A stretch of 24,262 nucleotides of DNA from NCBI GenBank assembly GCA_934476315.1, contig CAKSNQ010000025.1, positions 1-24,262 on the forward strand. The letters run 5' to 3'. Position 1 is the stretch's first letter. Each line of letters starts with the position of its first letter. The translations under genes were made by a program, and so were the position numbers. Source of the stretch: an uncultured Eubacteriales bacterium. GTDB taxonomy: Bacteria; Bacillota; Clostridia; Oscillospirales; CAG-272. Below the pieces are notes generated by a model, which made no database searches, had not been told where the DNA came from, and worked only from the letters and a program-made list of their open reading frames with translations. Positions 1 through 6,241 of this stretch are shown here, piece after piece.

Positions 1-1
1 C

Positions 2-145
2 GTCCGGAATGTCCGTGTTTCCTCCGGTGCCGGTTTTGTCGTGGTACTTACGGGAGATATTATGACGATGCCGGGGCTTCCGAAGTCGCCGGCGGCGGAG
101 CGGATTGACGTGGACGAAACCGGAAAAATCACAGGACTGTTCTGA
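2..145 (+). CDS. fhs: Formate-tetrahydrofolate ligase, C-terminal end (partial)
   Basis: The window opens inside a gene. Frame 2 reads 47 codons to a TGA at 143-145. The peptide contains GDIMTMPGLPKSPAAERIDV followed by a terminal GKITGLF, which is the very conserved C-terminus of formate-tetrahydrofolate ligase (10-formyl-THF synthetase). This cytoplasmic enzyme ligates formate to THF using ATP in one-carbon metabolism and, in acetogens, in the Wood-Ljungdahl methyl branch. The full protein is about 550 residues, so over 90% lies outside the window. The identification rests only on this tail, but the motif is distinctive. No clear terminator follows; the next gene starts about 196 bases later. 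Confidence 0.88.
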   Translation, partial: VRNVRVSSGAGFVVVLTGDIMTMPGLPKSPAAERIDVDETGKITGLF

Positions 146-341
146 GCTTTCCGTTTTTTGCAGAAATCAACGCTTGCGAGAAACCGCTCCGCATAGGGGA
201 TCCGGCAGACTTTTCCTTCCGGAACCAAAGCATTTCCAACCCACAGTTGTAGCCGATCGGATTTGCGAAACATCGCGTCGCTTCCCATCCCCCGGAAAGT
301 ACGGTATCATACAAGCACCAGGAAAAAAGAGGTGTGACCAT

Positions 342-1316
342 ATGGTAAACAAAATTCATTTCGGAAAGAGAATATCTGCCCTCCGGCGCAAAGCAGGATT
401 ATCGCAAACGGATTTAGCCGAAAAGCTCGGCGTTACCTCGCAGGCTGTCTCAAAATGGGAGTGCGGAAACGCAGTACCAGATATTGACATGCTTCTGGAG
501 CTATCCCATCTGTACAAGATTACAATCAACGGAATGCTTGAAGATGTTGATCTGCTCTGCGAATTAACCGGCAAGAAAACCGATCGTTCGGGAATAGCCT
601 ACTTTGTGCCGGCGCAGGAGCGCGATCGTAATATTGAATGGGCAAATGAAATTCAAAGTGGCAAATGGATCAAGCGCAATTGGGAAGCTTCAAGAGAAGA
701 CAACGCCTATATGGATGGCGTCGGAAAGCAGATTGCTTCCTGCAACGGAATCATTCTTGAAATCGGTGCGGGCCCCGGTGGAGGATTTATGCCTTATATC
801 CTCAAAGCAGATCCGGACGCCACGATCATCATCAGCGATCTTTCTCCCACGGTTGTCCGTGAGTGGAAAGCCTTCCTCGATAAATCGCTCGACTCGCCCA
901 ATATCCATTACGCCGCCTTCGATTTTTGCCATATGCCTTTCAGGGATAACAGCATTGACATCATCTCGGATGGTGGAGGCATCGGAAATTGTGAAGGTGT
1001 AAAAGCCCAAGCGTTAAAAGAGGCTTTCAGAGTATTGAAGCCCGGCGGCAAACTTATTACATCCACAGGTTTTGTAAACAAGGAAACGCTTGCGGCTCTC
1101 CCCGAAGAAGCACAAAGGGTTTTAACGCAAAGGCGCCCCGATGTGTTTGAAGATTTGTACGAGGATACGGTTCTTGCCGGTTTTGGCAAGATTGATAGTG
1201 TCATTGACAAATGCTACTACACCGACGATGACGAAAGTGCTATTGCCGATTTGGCACGTTCTCTCGGCGTGAATTTGAAATTTACGAGTTATACGAGATA
1301 CTGCACCAAAGAATAG
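342..1316 (+). CDS. XRE-type HTH fused to a class I SAM-dependent methyltransferase
   Basis: The protein has 324 residues. I start it at ATG 342, preceded by AAAAAAGAGGTG; the frame is open back to 105, but that extension would overlap the fhs end and has no ribosome site. Residues about 7-62 form a Cro/C1-type helix-turn-helix (GLSQTDLAEKLGVTSQAVSKWE). Residues about 135-265 form a Rossmann methyltransferase: motif I ILEIGAGPGGG at 138-148, an acidic strand end ISDLSP near 163, an acidic PFRDNSIDIISDGGG region near 200, and VLKPGGKLI after it. HTH-methyltransferase fusions occur in Clostridia, but the methyl acceptor is not known. The HTH suggests DNA binding or autoregulation (inference). 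A remnant of another methyltransferase and two alkylation-repair genes follow on the same strand. Confidence 0.85.
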   Translation: MVNKIHFGKRISALRRKAGLSQTDLAEKLGVTSQAVSKWECGNAVPDIDMLLELSHLYKITINGMLEDVDLLCELTGKKTDRSGIAYFVPAQERDRNIEWANEIQSGKWIKRNWEASREDNAYMDGVGKQIASCNGIILEIGAGPGGGFMPYILKADPDATIIISDLSPTVVREWKAFLDKSLDSPNIHYAAFDFCHMPFRDNSIDIISDGGGIGNCEGVKAQALKEAFRVLKPGGKLITSTGFVNKETLAALPEEAQRVLTQRRPDVFEDLYEDTVLAGFGKIDSVIDKCYYTDDDESAIADLARSLGVNLKFTSYTRYCTKE

Positions 1317-1499
1317 AGCGGCAAATCCGGGGAAGAAAAAAGGGGGGCTCCCAGCCCTCGGTGCGCAATGCGTCGTTATTTTACCCCGTAAGAAATCCGT
1401 TCCCGGCTATTGACAATACTCTTTATTGGAAGTATACGACCCAATATGCACCGCGCGATGTGCATTATGCACTTCACATAGAGATAAAAATGCAACCGG

Positions 1500-1975
1500 C
1501 GGCTCCGAAAAAATTCCGCCAAAGGAGCCTCGGCGAGTGCGCGCTTCCCTACGATGACGCCGTCTTTGATATGGTCATCAACCGCCACGGCGATTTCAAC
1601 GTCAAGGACATCCGCCACATGCTGAAAGCGACGGCATCTTCATCACAGAACAGGTGGGTGCCGAGAACGACCGCGAATTGATGGAACTGCTCCTTGGCAG
1701 GAGGAACTGCCCTTCCCCGAAGAATATCTTGTCATCGCGCGCGGAAATTCCGTCATGCGGGCTTTGAAATTCCGGACGTACGGGAATGCTTCCGATCGAT
1801 TAACTTCTATGACGTAGGCGCGCTCGTCTGGTTTGCGCGCATCATCGAATGGGAATTTCCCGTTTTTCCGTGGATCGCCGCAAGGACAGATTACTGCACG
1901 CGCAACAGATGTTGGAGCAAAGCGGCTGTGTCGAGGGACGGATTCATCGGTTTTTGTTGGTTTGCGAAAGTCAGC
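1500..1975 (+). pseudogene. Decayed SAM-dependent methyltransferase gene
   Basis: No intact frame covers this stretch, but consecutive pieces in shifting frames read as one methyltransferase C-terminal half. Frame 2 gives LPYDDAVFDMVINRHGDFNV (about 1540-1605). Frame 1 gives SDGIFITEQVGAENDRELME (about 1627-1690). Frame 3 gives ELPFPEEYLVIAR (about 1704-1740). Frame 2 then gives RKFRHAGFEIPDV and NFYDVGALVWFARIIEWEFP (about 1743-1860). Frame 1 finishes with DRLLHAQQMLEQSG and VEGRIHRFLLV (to about 1972). At least four frame changes are needed. The N-terminal half with the SAM-binding motif I is not detectable upstream. Flanking genes are intact, so this is true decay rather than poor sequence. 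The bases between 1317 and about 1500 show nothing else recognisable. Confidence 0.8.
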
Positions 1976-2076
1976 CGCCGCCTTTGTCTGACACAACAGC
2001 AGGCGAGCACGCGGAGCAGGCAGGCTTGCCACCCGGAATAATTTTGAAATATACGGGTGAACTCCGGGCGGCTCTG

Positions 2077-2085
2077 TGATATAAT
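2077..2085 (+). promoter_or_regulatory. Extended -10 promoter for alkA-ogt
   Basis: The sequence TGTGA-TATAAT (TATAAT at 2080-2085) is a perfect -10 with the TGn extension. The -35 region is weak (TGAACT at 2058-2063, 16 bp away). The predicted transcript starts near 2092, about 33 bases before the AlkA start codon. Confidence 0.6.
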
Positions 2086-2124
2086 GGTGCCGTGGCAACA
2101 TTTGGGTCAGGCGGAGGTGATCGG

Positions 2125-2775
2125 ATGTATTTCGAATACGGGGAGGCGGAGCTCTCCCATCTGCGGCAGGCGGATAAGCGGCTCTGCGAAGTGATTGACC
2201 GCATCGGGCATATCGACCGTGTGGTGGATTCCGACCTGTTTTCGTCGGTCGTTCACCACATTATCGGACAGCAGATCTCGACTAAGGCGCAGGCAACCAT
2301 CTGGCAGAGGATGCAAGACGCGCTCGGCAAGGTCAATGCCGAAACGATTCTTGCGGCAGGCGTGCCGAAGCTGCAATCCATGGGCATGACATTGTGCAAG
2401 GCGGAGTACATCACGGATTTTGCCGGGAAAGTCCATACAGGCACATTTGATCTGGATGCCGTGGAACACATGAGCGATGCAGACGCAATTCGGGCACTGA
2501 GCGCATTGAAAGGCATCGGTGTCTGGACGGCGGAGATGATTCTGCTGTTCTGCCTGCAACGCCCCGATGTTTTCAGCTACGACGACCTTGCCATTCAGCG
2601 CGGGTTGCGCATGGTCTACCATCATCGGAAAATTGACCGCAAGCTGTTTGAAAAATACCGCCGTCGGTTCAGCCCCTGTTGCAGTGTGGCAAGCCTGTAT
2701 CTGTGGGCTGTTTCCGGCGGCGCGATACCGGAAATGAAAGATTACAAGCCGAAAAACGGAGGCTGTCAGAAATGA
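2125..2775 (+). CDS. alkA: DNA-3-methyladenine glycosylase II (AlkA family, HhH-GPD)
   Basis: The protein has 216 residues and starts at ATG 2125 behind GGAGGTGAT; an upstream in-frame start at 2092 lacks a ribosome site and coincides with the expected transcript start. It is a base-excision-repair enzyme of the HhH-GPD superfamily that removes alkylated purines. Visible signatures: the N-terminal FSSVVHHIIGQQISTKAQ helix (40-57), the helix-hairpin-helix LKGIGVWTAEMILLF (128-142), and the following loop DVFSYDDLAIQRGL, in which one of the adjacent aspartates (153/154, probably 154) is the catalytic acid. It lacks the extra N-terminal domain of E. coli AlkA, as do many short Firmicutes members. 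Its stop overlaps the start of the Ogt gene (ATGA), indicating translational coupling in one repair operon. Confidence 0.9.
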   Translation: MYFEYGEAELSHLRQADKRLCEVIDRIGHIDRVVDSDLFSSVVHHIIGQQISTKAQATIWQRMQDALGKVNAETILAAGVPKLQSMGMTLCKAEYITDFAGKVHTGTFDLDAVEHMSDADAIRALSALKGIGVWTAEMILLFCLQRPDVFSYDDLAIQRGLRMVYHHRKIDRKLFEKYRRRFSPCCSVASLYLWAVSGGAIPEMKDYKPKNGGCQK

Positions 2776-3305
2776 TTTACACATCAAAATACACTTCCCC
2801 GCTCGGCGACATCCTGCTCGCGGCGGATGAGATCGGCATGAGAGGACTGTGGTTTGACGGGCAGAAATATTTTGCGCGCGATCTGCCGGGTGAACGCACC
2901 GAGGCAAAAACCCCCGTTCTTGCGGCGGCGGAGCGCTGGCTTGACATGTATTTTAAAGGGGAGAACCCCGACTTCATCCCTCCCCTCCACCCCATCGGTT
3001 CCCCGTTCCGGCAGGAGGTCTGGAAAATTCTCTTGCAGATTCCTTACGGGAAGACGGTTACATACGGCGACATTTCAAAACAGCTTGCGGAAAAAATGGG
3101 ACTTGAAAGGATGTCCGCGCAGGCGGTCGGCGGCGCTGTCGGACACAACGAAATTTCAATCATCATTCCCTGCCATCGGGTCGTGGGAACGGACGGAAGT
3201 CTGACGGGCTACGCGGGCGGCATCGGCAGGAAAGTCAAGCTGTTGGAACTGGAGAGAGCCGACATGAGCCGTCTGTTTGTCCCGAAGAAAGGGACGGCGC
3301 TGTGA
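2772..3305 (+). CDS. ogt: Methylated-DNA-[protein]-cysteine S-methyltransferase (Ogt/MGMT)
   Basis: The protein has 177 residues and starts at ATG 2772, overlapping the AlkA stop, with GGAGG at 2758-2762. It is a suicide repair protein that moves the methyl group from O6-methylguanine or O4-methylthymine to its own cysteine. The active-site motif IIIPCHRVVG is complete, with the acceptor at Cys134. The DNA-binding winged helix precedes it (IPYGKTVTYGDIS) and the conserved GSLTGYAGGIGRKVKLLELE follows. The N-terminal ribonuclease-like half is present, so it is full length. There is no Ada-type regulatory domain. Pairing with AlkA parallels the ada/alkA logic of other bacteria, but nothing here shows alkylation induction. 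Confidence 0.93.
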   Translation: MIYTSKYTSPLGDILLAADEIGMRGLWFDGQKYFARDLPGERTEAKTPVLAAAERWLDMYFKGENPDFIPPLHPIGSPFRQEVWKILLQIPYGKTVTYGDISKQLAEKMGLERMSAQAVGGAVGHNEISIIIPCHRVVGTDGSLTGYAGGIGRKVKLLELERADMSRLFVPKKGTAL

Positions 3306-3374
3306 GCGGTCGGACCGGAATCCGAGGGATCTTTCAAGACGGAGGGTCTTGAAAAGTGACGCTATGTAAAGCCA

Positions 3375-3417
3375 AAAGTGGCTGTTAAAAAACTTGATGT
3401 TTTTTAACAGCCACTTT
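3375..3417. terminator. Bidirectional hairpin between convergent ogt and XRE genes
   Basis: A perfect 19-bp stem (3375-3393 with 3399-3417) around a 5-base loop, containing GTGGCTGTTAAAAAAC. It lies between two convergent genes and its A/T-rich arms can act as terminator in both directions. The arm resembles the end hairpins of the dispersed repeats further on (G-rich foot, TGTTAAAAA, then A/T), so it may be a minimal relative. A weaker 10-bp hairpin (3331-3355, arms CTTTCAAGAC/GTCTTGAAAAG) precedes it. Confidence 0.75.
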
Positions 3418-3437
3418 CGTTTTCAACGCAATACAAC

Positions 3438-3749
3438 TCATTTGGGTCCGTTCAGTCTCCGTATCACGGTCAACACCAGCCGCCTATCATCCTCCGACAG
3501 CTTCTCGAATGCAGAGACAACCTCCGAGGCTTCTGCGGACTGCGCGCGCGCCTCGTCCTCCCGGAAAAACTCGGACATCGTGACCCCAAACGCATGGCAT
3601 ATACACTCAAGCGTTGTGATGGACGGAAGTGTTTCCCGGTTGAACATATTGGTCAAGGTAGATTGGGGGATTCCGGATTCCATCGACAGGCGATACACCG
3701 ACCAGCCTCTGTCGATTCTCATCTTATTTATTTTTTTCAACACATTCAT
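3438..3749 (-). CDS. XRE-family transcriptional regulator
   Basis: The protein has 103 residues and starts at ATG 3749 with CGGAG eight bases upstream. Residues about 1-65 form a Cro/C1-type HTH: INKMRIDRGWSVYRLSMESG, then IPQSTLTNMFNRETLPSITT with the recognition helix, then LECICHAFGVTMSEFF. The remaining ~35 residues are charged and probably helical (EVVSAFEKLSEDDRRLVLTV), a common tail in small clostridial repressors. It is divergent from the patatin operon. A perfect 9+9 dyad covers its own -10 box, so negative autoregulation is likely, and control of the divergent operon is plausible (inference). Confidence 0.85.
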   Translation of the reverse strand: MNVLKKINKMRIDRGWSVYRLSMESGIPQSTLTNMFNRETLPSITTLECICHAFGVTMSEFFREDEARAQSAEASEVVSAFEKLSEDDRRLVLTVIRRLNGPK

Positions 3750-3764
3750 ACGCTATTCTCCGAT

Positions 3765-3789
3765 TTTACTATATGTCTATTATAGTAAA
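3765..3789 (-). promoter_or_regulatory. Operator dyad over the -10 of the XRE gene
   Basis: TTTACTATA, seven bases, then TATAGTAAA: a perfect 9-bp inverted repeat. The minus-strand -10 box TATAAT (3779-3784) sits inside it, placing the start near 3772 and giving a short leader to ATG 3749. A bound dimer would block the promoter. The -35 (ATGTTT, 3802-3807) is poor. Confidence 0.65.
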
Positions 3790-3811
3790 TTTTTATCAAA
3801 AAAACATCGCC

Positions 3812-3848
3812 CATATGGGTTGACATTAATACCCATATGTGATATAAT
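3812..3848 (+). promoter_or_regulatory. Consensus promoter of the patatin operon with flanking dyad
   Basis: TTGACA (3820-3825), a 17-bp spacer ending in TGTGA, and TATAAT (3843-3848) make a near-ideal vegetative promoter. A second dyad, CATATGGGT (3812-3820) and ACCCATATG (3831-3839), is a perfect 9-bp inverted repeat around the -35 and differs in sequence from the dyad over the XRE promoter. It is well placed for a repressor. Confidence 0.75.
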
Positions 3849-3898
3849 GCAGGTATAAAGAATTTTTTAGCGAAAAAGAGCGGAGATTGGGGAAGAAA

Positions 3899-4747
3899 AT
3901 GAAAATCGGAATCGTCCTTGCCGGCGGAATGAGCAAAGGCTTTTATGAAGTCGGTTGCCTGAACGCGATTTTTGATTTTTTCGGTAAAGAAGCTATCCAA
4001 TGTATCAGCGCCTCGTCGATCGGCACGCTGATCGCGTATGCGGGCGTCACCGACCAAAGCGACTACCTGATCGACGCCCTCAAAGCCGTGGATATGCGAA
4101 GCTCGCGGGCGTTCTTTCCCTCCTTTTCCGGGAACCGCGATCTGATGGAAAAAGTCCGGGCGGCGGTGCTTGACGCCCCTTCGTCTCTGCCCCAAATGTA
4201 TATTACCGTTTGGAATTATACCCAAAAAAAGGTCGAATATATCCCGCTGCACAAGCTGACGAAAAGAGAAATTCAGAATTACCTGTGCGCGGCGGTTGCC
4301 ATTCCGGTTTTCAGCAAGGGGGTGAAGATCAACGGCTCGACCATGTTTGACGGTGCCTTCATAGATAATATTCCCGTTTTTCCCCTCCTGGACATGGACG
4401 TTGACTATGTGTTCTGCATCTATTTCAATGCCAGGAATTATCTTTTTGAGAACGAGCAATTTGACCGCAAGATCGTGAAGCTGTGCGACTTCCCTTTCCG
4501 GAAGCGCTGGGACAACTTTGTCTTTGACCCCAACCGTGTGGATGAAATGATCGAATACGGCTACGATTACGCGACCCGGACGATCCGGTCAGTCTTTACC
4601 TCTCCCGAGAGCGATGCCATTGAGCGCAACATCCGAAACCTGAACGAGCAAACCAACATCAAAAAAAGTCGTCGGATGACCGGCGACGTCATATTGACAA
4701 ATCTCAACAAAGTAACCGGTCGATTTGCCAAGAGAAACATCTTGTGA
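3899..4747 (+). CDS. Patatin-like phospholipase
   Basis: The protein has 282 residues. ATG 3899 is chosen because GGGGAAG lies just upstream; a TTG at 3887 would add four residues without good spacing. Patatin-fold enzymes are Ser-Asp dyad lipid acyl hydrolases. Seen here: the oxyanion loop LAGGMSKGFYEVG (7-19), the nucleophile region ISASSIGTL with Ser40 as probable nucleophile, and the dyad motif FDGAFIDNIPV with Asp151. The nucleophile elbow reads A-S-S-I-G instead of the usual G-x-S-x-G, so activity is likely but not certain. No signal peptide or membrane helix is seen, so it is probably cytoplasmic. It is first in an operon with a TM2 protein and a small membrane protein. Confidence 0.85.
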   Translation: MKIGIVLAGGMSKGFYEVGCLNAIFDFFGKEAIQCISASSIGTLIAYAGVTDQSDYLIDALKAVDMRSSRAFFPSFSGNRDLMEKVRAAVLDAPSSLPQMYITVWNYTQKKVEYIPLHKLTKREIQNYLCAAVAIPVFSKGVKINGSTMFDGAFIDNIPVFPLLDMDVDYVFCIYFNARNYLFENEQFDRKIVKLCDFPFRKRWDNFVFDPNRVDEMIEYGYDYATRTIRSVFTSPESDAIERNIRNLNEQTNIKKSRRMTGDVILTNLNKVTGRFAKRNIL

Positions 4748-4793
4748 TATTTCATTTTGAAATATATAAATAAAAGCATCGGAGGAAAAAGCA

Positions 4794-5171
4794 ATGAATG
4801 AATCTCAGAGCACCGCTACCGCAACCAACGAACAGGAAACAAAATTCTGCAAGGAATGTGGAGCAAAAATCGCGAAGAAAGCCGTCGTCTGCCCCAAGTG
4901 CGGCTGTCAGGTGGAAAGCACCGCCGCGCCGCAGGTCGTCATCAACAATCAGAACCAGAATGTGCAGTCGCAACAGATCCAAGGAAATGTGAAGAACAAA
5001 TGGGTCGCTCTGCTTCTCTGGTTCTTCCTCGGGCTGGTCGGAGGTCACAAGTTCTATGAGGGAAAGGTCGGAATGGGCATCCTCTACATCTTCACCGGCG
5101 GACTTTTCGGAATCGGAATGATCGTGGACTTCATCACCCTGCTCTTCAAGCCGACCCATTACTACGTCTGA
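4794..5171 (+). CDS. Zinc-ribbon and TM2-domain membrane protein
   Basis: The protein has 125 residues and starts at ATG 4794 behind GGAGGAAAAAGC. Residues 19-36 form a zinc ribbon with two CxxC knuckles (FCKECG and VCPKCG). A Gln/Asn-rich linker follows (about 47-65), then a TM2 domain (about 66-120): two membrane helices joined by the characteristic GLVGGHKFYEGKVGMGILY turn, ending in IVDFITLLFKP. The function of TM2 proteins is unknown; zinc-ribbon/TM2 combinations are common in Clostridia. It starts 46 bases after the patatin stop. The gap holds an A/T-rich inverted repeat (ATATTTCA-TTT-TGAAATAT) that is too weak to be a clear terminator, so cotranscription is likely. Confidence 0.85.
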   Translation: MNESQSTATATNEQETKFCKECGAKIAKKAVVCPKCGCQVESTAAPQVVINNQNQNVQSQQIQGNVKNKWVALLLWFFLGLVGGHKFYEGKVGMGILYIFTGGLFGIGMIVDFITLLFKPTHYYV

Positions 5172-5183
5172 GGAGGCTCTCCC

Positions 5184-5615
5184 ATGAAGGTGGAAATGAA
5201 CGAAAGCGGAATGTCCGCGTCCATCGGCGGGGGCGACGAACTTCCGGCGGACGAGGCGCTGCGCCATGTCAAAAAGTCGAACATACTCCGGTATCTGGGC
5301 TTGATTCTCGGCATCGTGGCATTGATGTCGCCGCTCGGATCGCTTATCTGTCAGACAGCACTGAATATTCTTTACGAGGCCGTCTTTAATTCTTCTTACC
5401 TCCTGAACGAAGTGTATTCTCTGCTACTCAGACTGGTCAGCAGGGGTTCTGATGTCATTGCGCTTGTCTGCGGCATCTTCTCCATCGTGATCTACGTCGA
5501 GAAAAGAAGCTCGCCCAACCTGGTCGGGATGATTCTTTCGATCGTGGGCATTGTTATCACCGTCCTTGTCGGCGCGGTCATCCCCGTCATAAGAATCGTG
5601 ATACAGATGCTATAA
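5184..5615 (+). CDS. Small multi-pass membrane protein of unknown function
   Basis: The protein has 143 residues and starts 12 bases after the TM2 gene, with GAGGAGG in the gap, so the two are in one operon. The N-terminal ~33 residues are polar. Three or four hydrophobic helices follow: about 37-57 (LGLILGIVALMSPLGSLIC), about 84-105 (VIALVCGIFSIVIYV) and 112-140 (LVGMILSIVGIVITVLVGAV). It resembles generic DUF4190-like clostridial membrane proteins in layout, but I recognise no specific family. A terminator at 5678 closes the operon. Confidence 0.75.
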   Translation: MKVEMNESGMSASIGGGDELPADEALRHVKKSNILRYLGLILGIVALMSPLGSLICQTALNILYEAVFNSSYLLNEVYSLLLRLVSRGSDVIALVCGIFSIVIYVEKRSSPNLVGMILSIVGIVITVLVGAVIPVIRIVIQML

Positions 5616-5831
5616 CCCGCAACACCCGCTCATCGTCTTTCCCGCCACCGCGGCGCGGCGCGCAAAACAACGAAAAACCCGGAGACCCAAACGGTTTCCG
5701 GGACTTTTTCTTCCAACGCCCTCCCGCCCGCATTTCCGCACGATCCTTTGCATTTTGCGGCAAAACATGGTGACGCGGCGCTCCGGGACACCCCAAAGCC
5801 GGGACGCGTGGCGCACGTTGATATAATCCAA
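5610..5831 (-). pseudogene. Small HTH (excisionase-like) gene, probably decayed
   Basis: A 73-codon frame starts at TTG 5831 behind AAAGGGGGT and a well-formed promoter (5914-5942). The first ~30 residues (MDYINVRHASRLWGVPERRV, then TMFCR) match the short clostridial HTH proteins that begin with YI-x3-A-x3-WG-x-xERRV-x3-C. The expected wing (GRIPGAxRxGRxWxIP) is not in this frame. In another frame, RAEMRAGGRWKKKS at the right place resembles it, suggesting a frameshift near 5750. The remaining frame runs through the operon terminator at 5678. I read it as a broken HTH gene, though a short functional product cannot be excluded. Confidence 0.5.
5678..5709 (+). terminator. Intrinsic terminator after the patatin operon
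   Basis: CCCGGAGACC, loop CAAAC, GGTTTCCGGG forms a 10-bp stem (one G-T pair), followed by ACTTTTTC. It lies 63 bases after the last stop of the operon. The minus strand is also followed by a T-run, so it may also stop transcripts from the opposite strand. Confidence 0.8.
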
Positions 5832-5913
5832 GCCCTACCCCCTTTGTCTTTTCCCGGGCAGAACGGCGGCATTGTGTCGCGTTTTGTCCGGCGCGCGTCT
5901 GCATATCGTACTT

Positions 5914-5942
5914 ATTGTACCACACCCGCCGCCGCCCGTCAA
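5914..5942 (-). promoter_or_regulatory. Strong minus-strand promoter for the small HTH gene
   Basis: Read on the minus strand: TTGACG (5937-5942), 17 bp ending in TGTGG, TACAAT (5914-5919). This is an extended -10 promoter starting near 5907, leaving a ~75-base leader before TTG 5831. Confidence 0.7.
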
Positions 5943-5961
5943 GGAAATTTTGCACCGAAAA

Positions 5962-6166
5962 GGGGATGTTAAAAAACTCAAGATGAGTTTCTTAGCATCC
6001 CCTTCGACATTGGTCTTGGCGGCTGAACGCCGCCATTTTGCCGCCGAAAAAGGCAGTAAAATGAAAAAAGCGGGCAAAAACGACCAAGATCGCGCAAAAA
6101 TGCCGGAATCCCGACCGACATTTTTTTGGGGGCTGTCAAAAACTCAAAAGAGTTCTTAACAACCCC
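5962..6166. repeat. Dispersed intergenic repeat, copy A
   Basis: The element is bounded by two A/T-rich hairpins with inverted, related ends: 5962-6002 (GGGGATGTTAAAAAACTCA arm) and 6128-6166. Between them lie two blocks shared with copies C and D: GCCGCCATTTTGCCGCCGAA (about 6029-6047) and CGCAAAAATGCCGGAATCCC (about 6093-6112), the second carrying a short stem TGCCGG/CCGACA. It is in the 3' region of the minus-strand lipoprotein gene that ends at 6242. Read from that gene, the distal hairpin is followed by TTTT and can act as terminator. Confidence 0.75.
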
Positions 6167-6241
6167 GTCGAAATAGCTCTTATCGGTCAGATAATAGCCT
6201 CGAGCCTTTAGCAGTCCCTCCCCGAGGGACACCAATTCGCT

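Noticed and set aside
105..341. N-terminal extension of the HTH-methyltransferase to 105
   Set aside because: It overlaps the end of formate-tetrahydrofolate ligase, lacks a ribosome site, and the HTH begins right after the ATG at 342.
2107..2907. 266-codon minus-strand frame opposite AlkA and Ogt
   Set aside because: Shadow frame; both plus-strand genes have clear catalytic motifs and coupled starts.
3899..5615. CBASS-type or other known anti-phage island built around the patatin
   Set aside because: No CD-NTase, TIR, HORMA or similar partner lies nearby; only the lipase, TM2 and membrane proteins are present.
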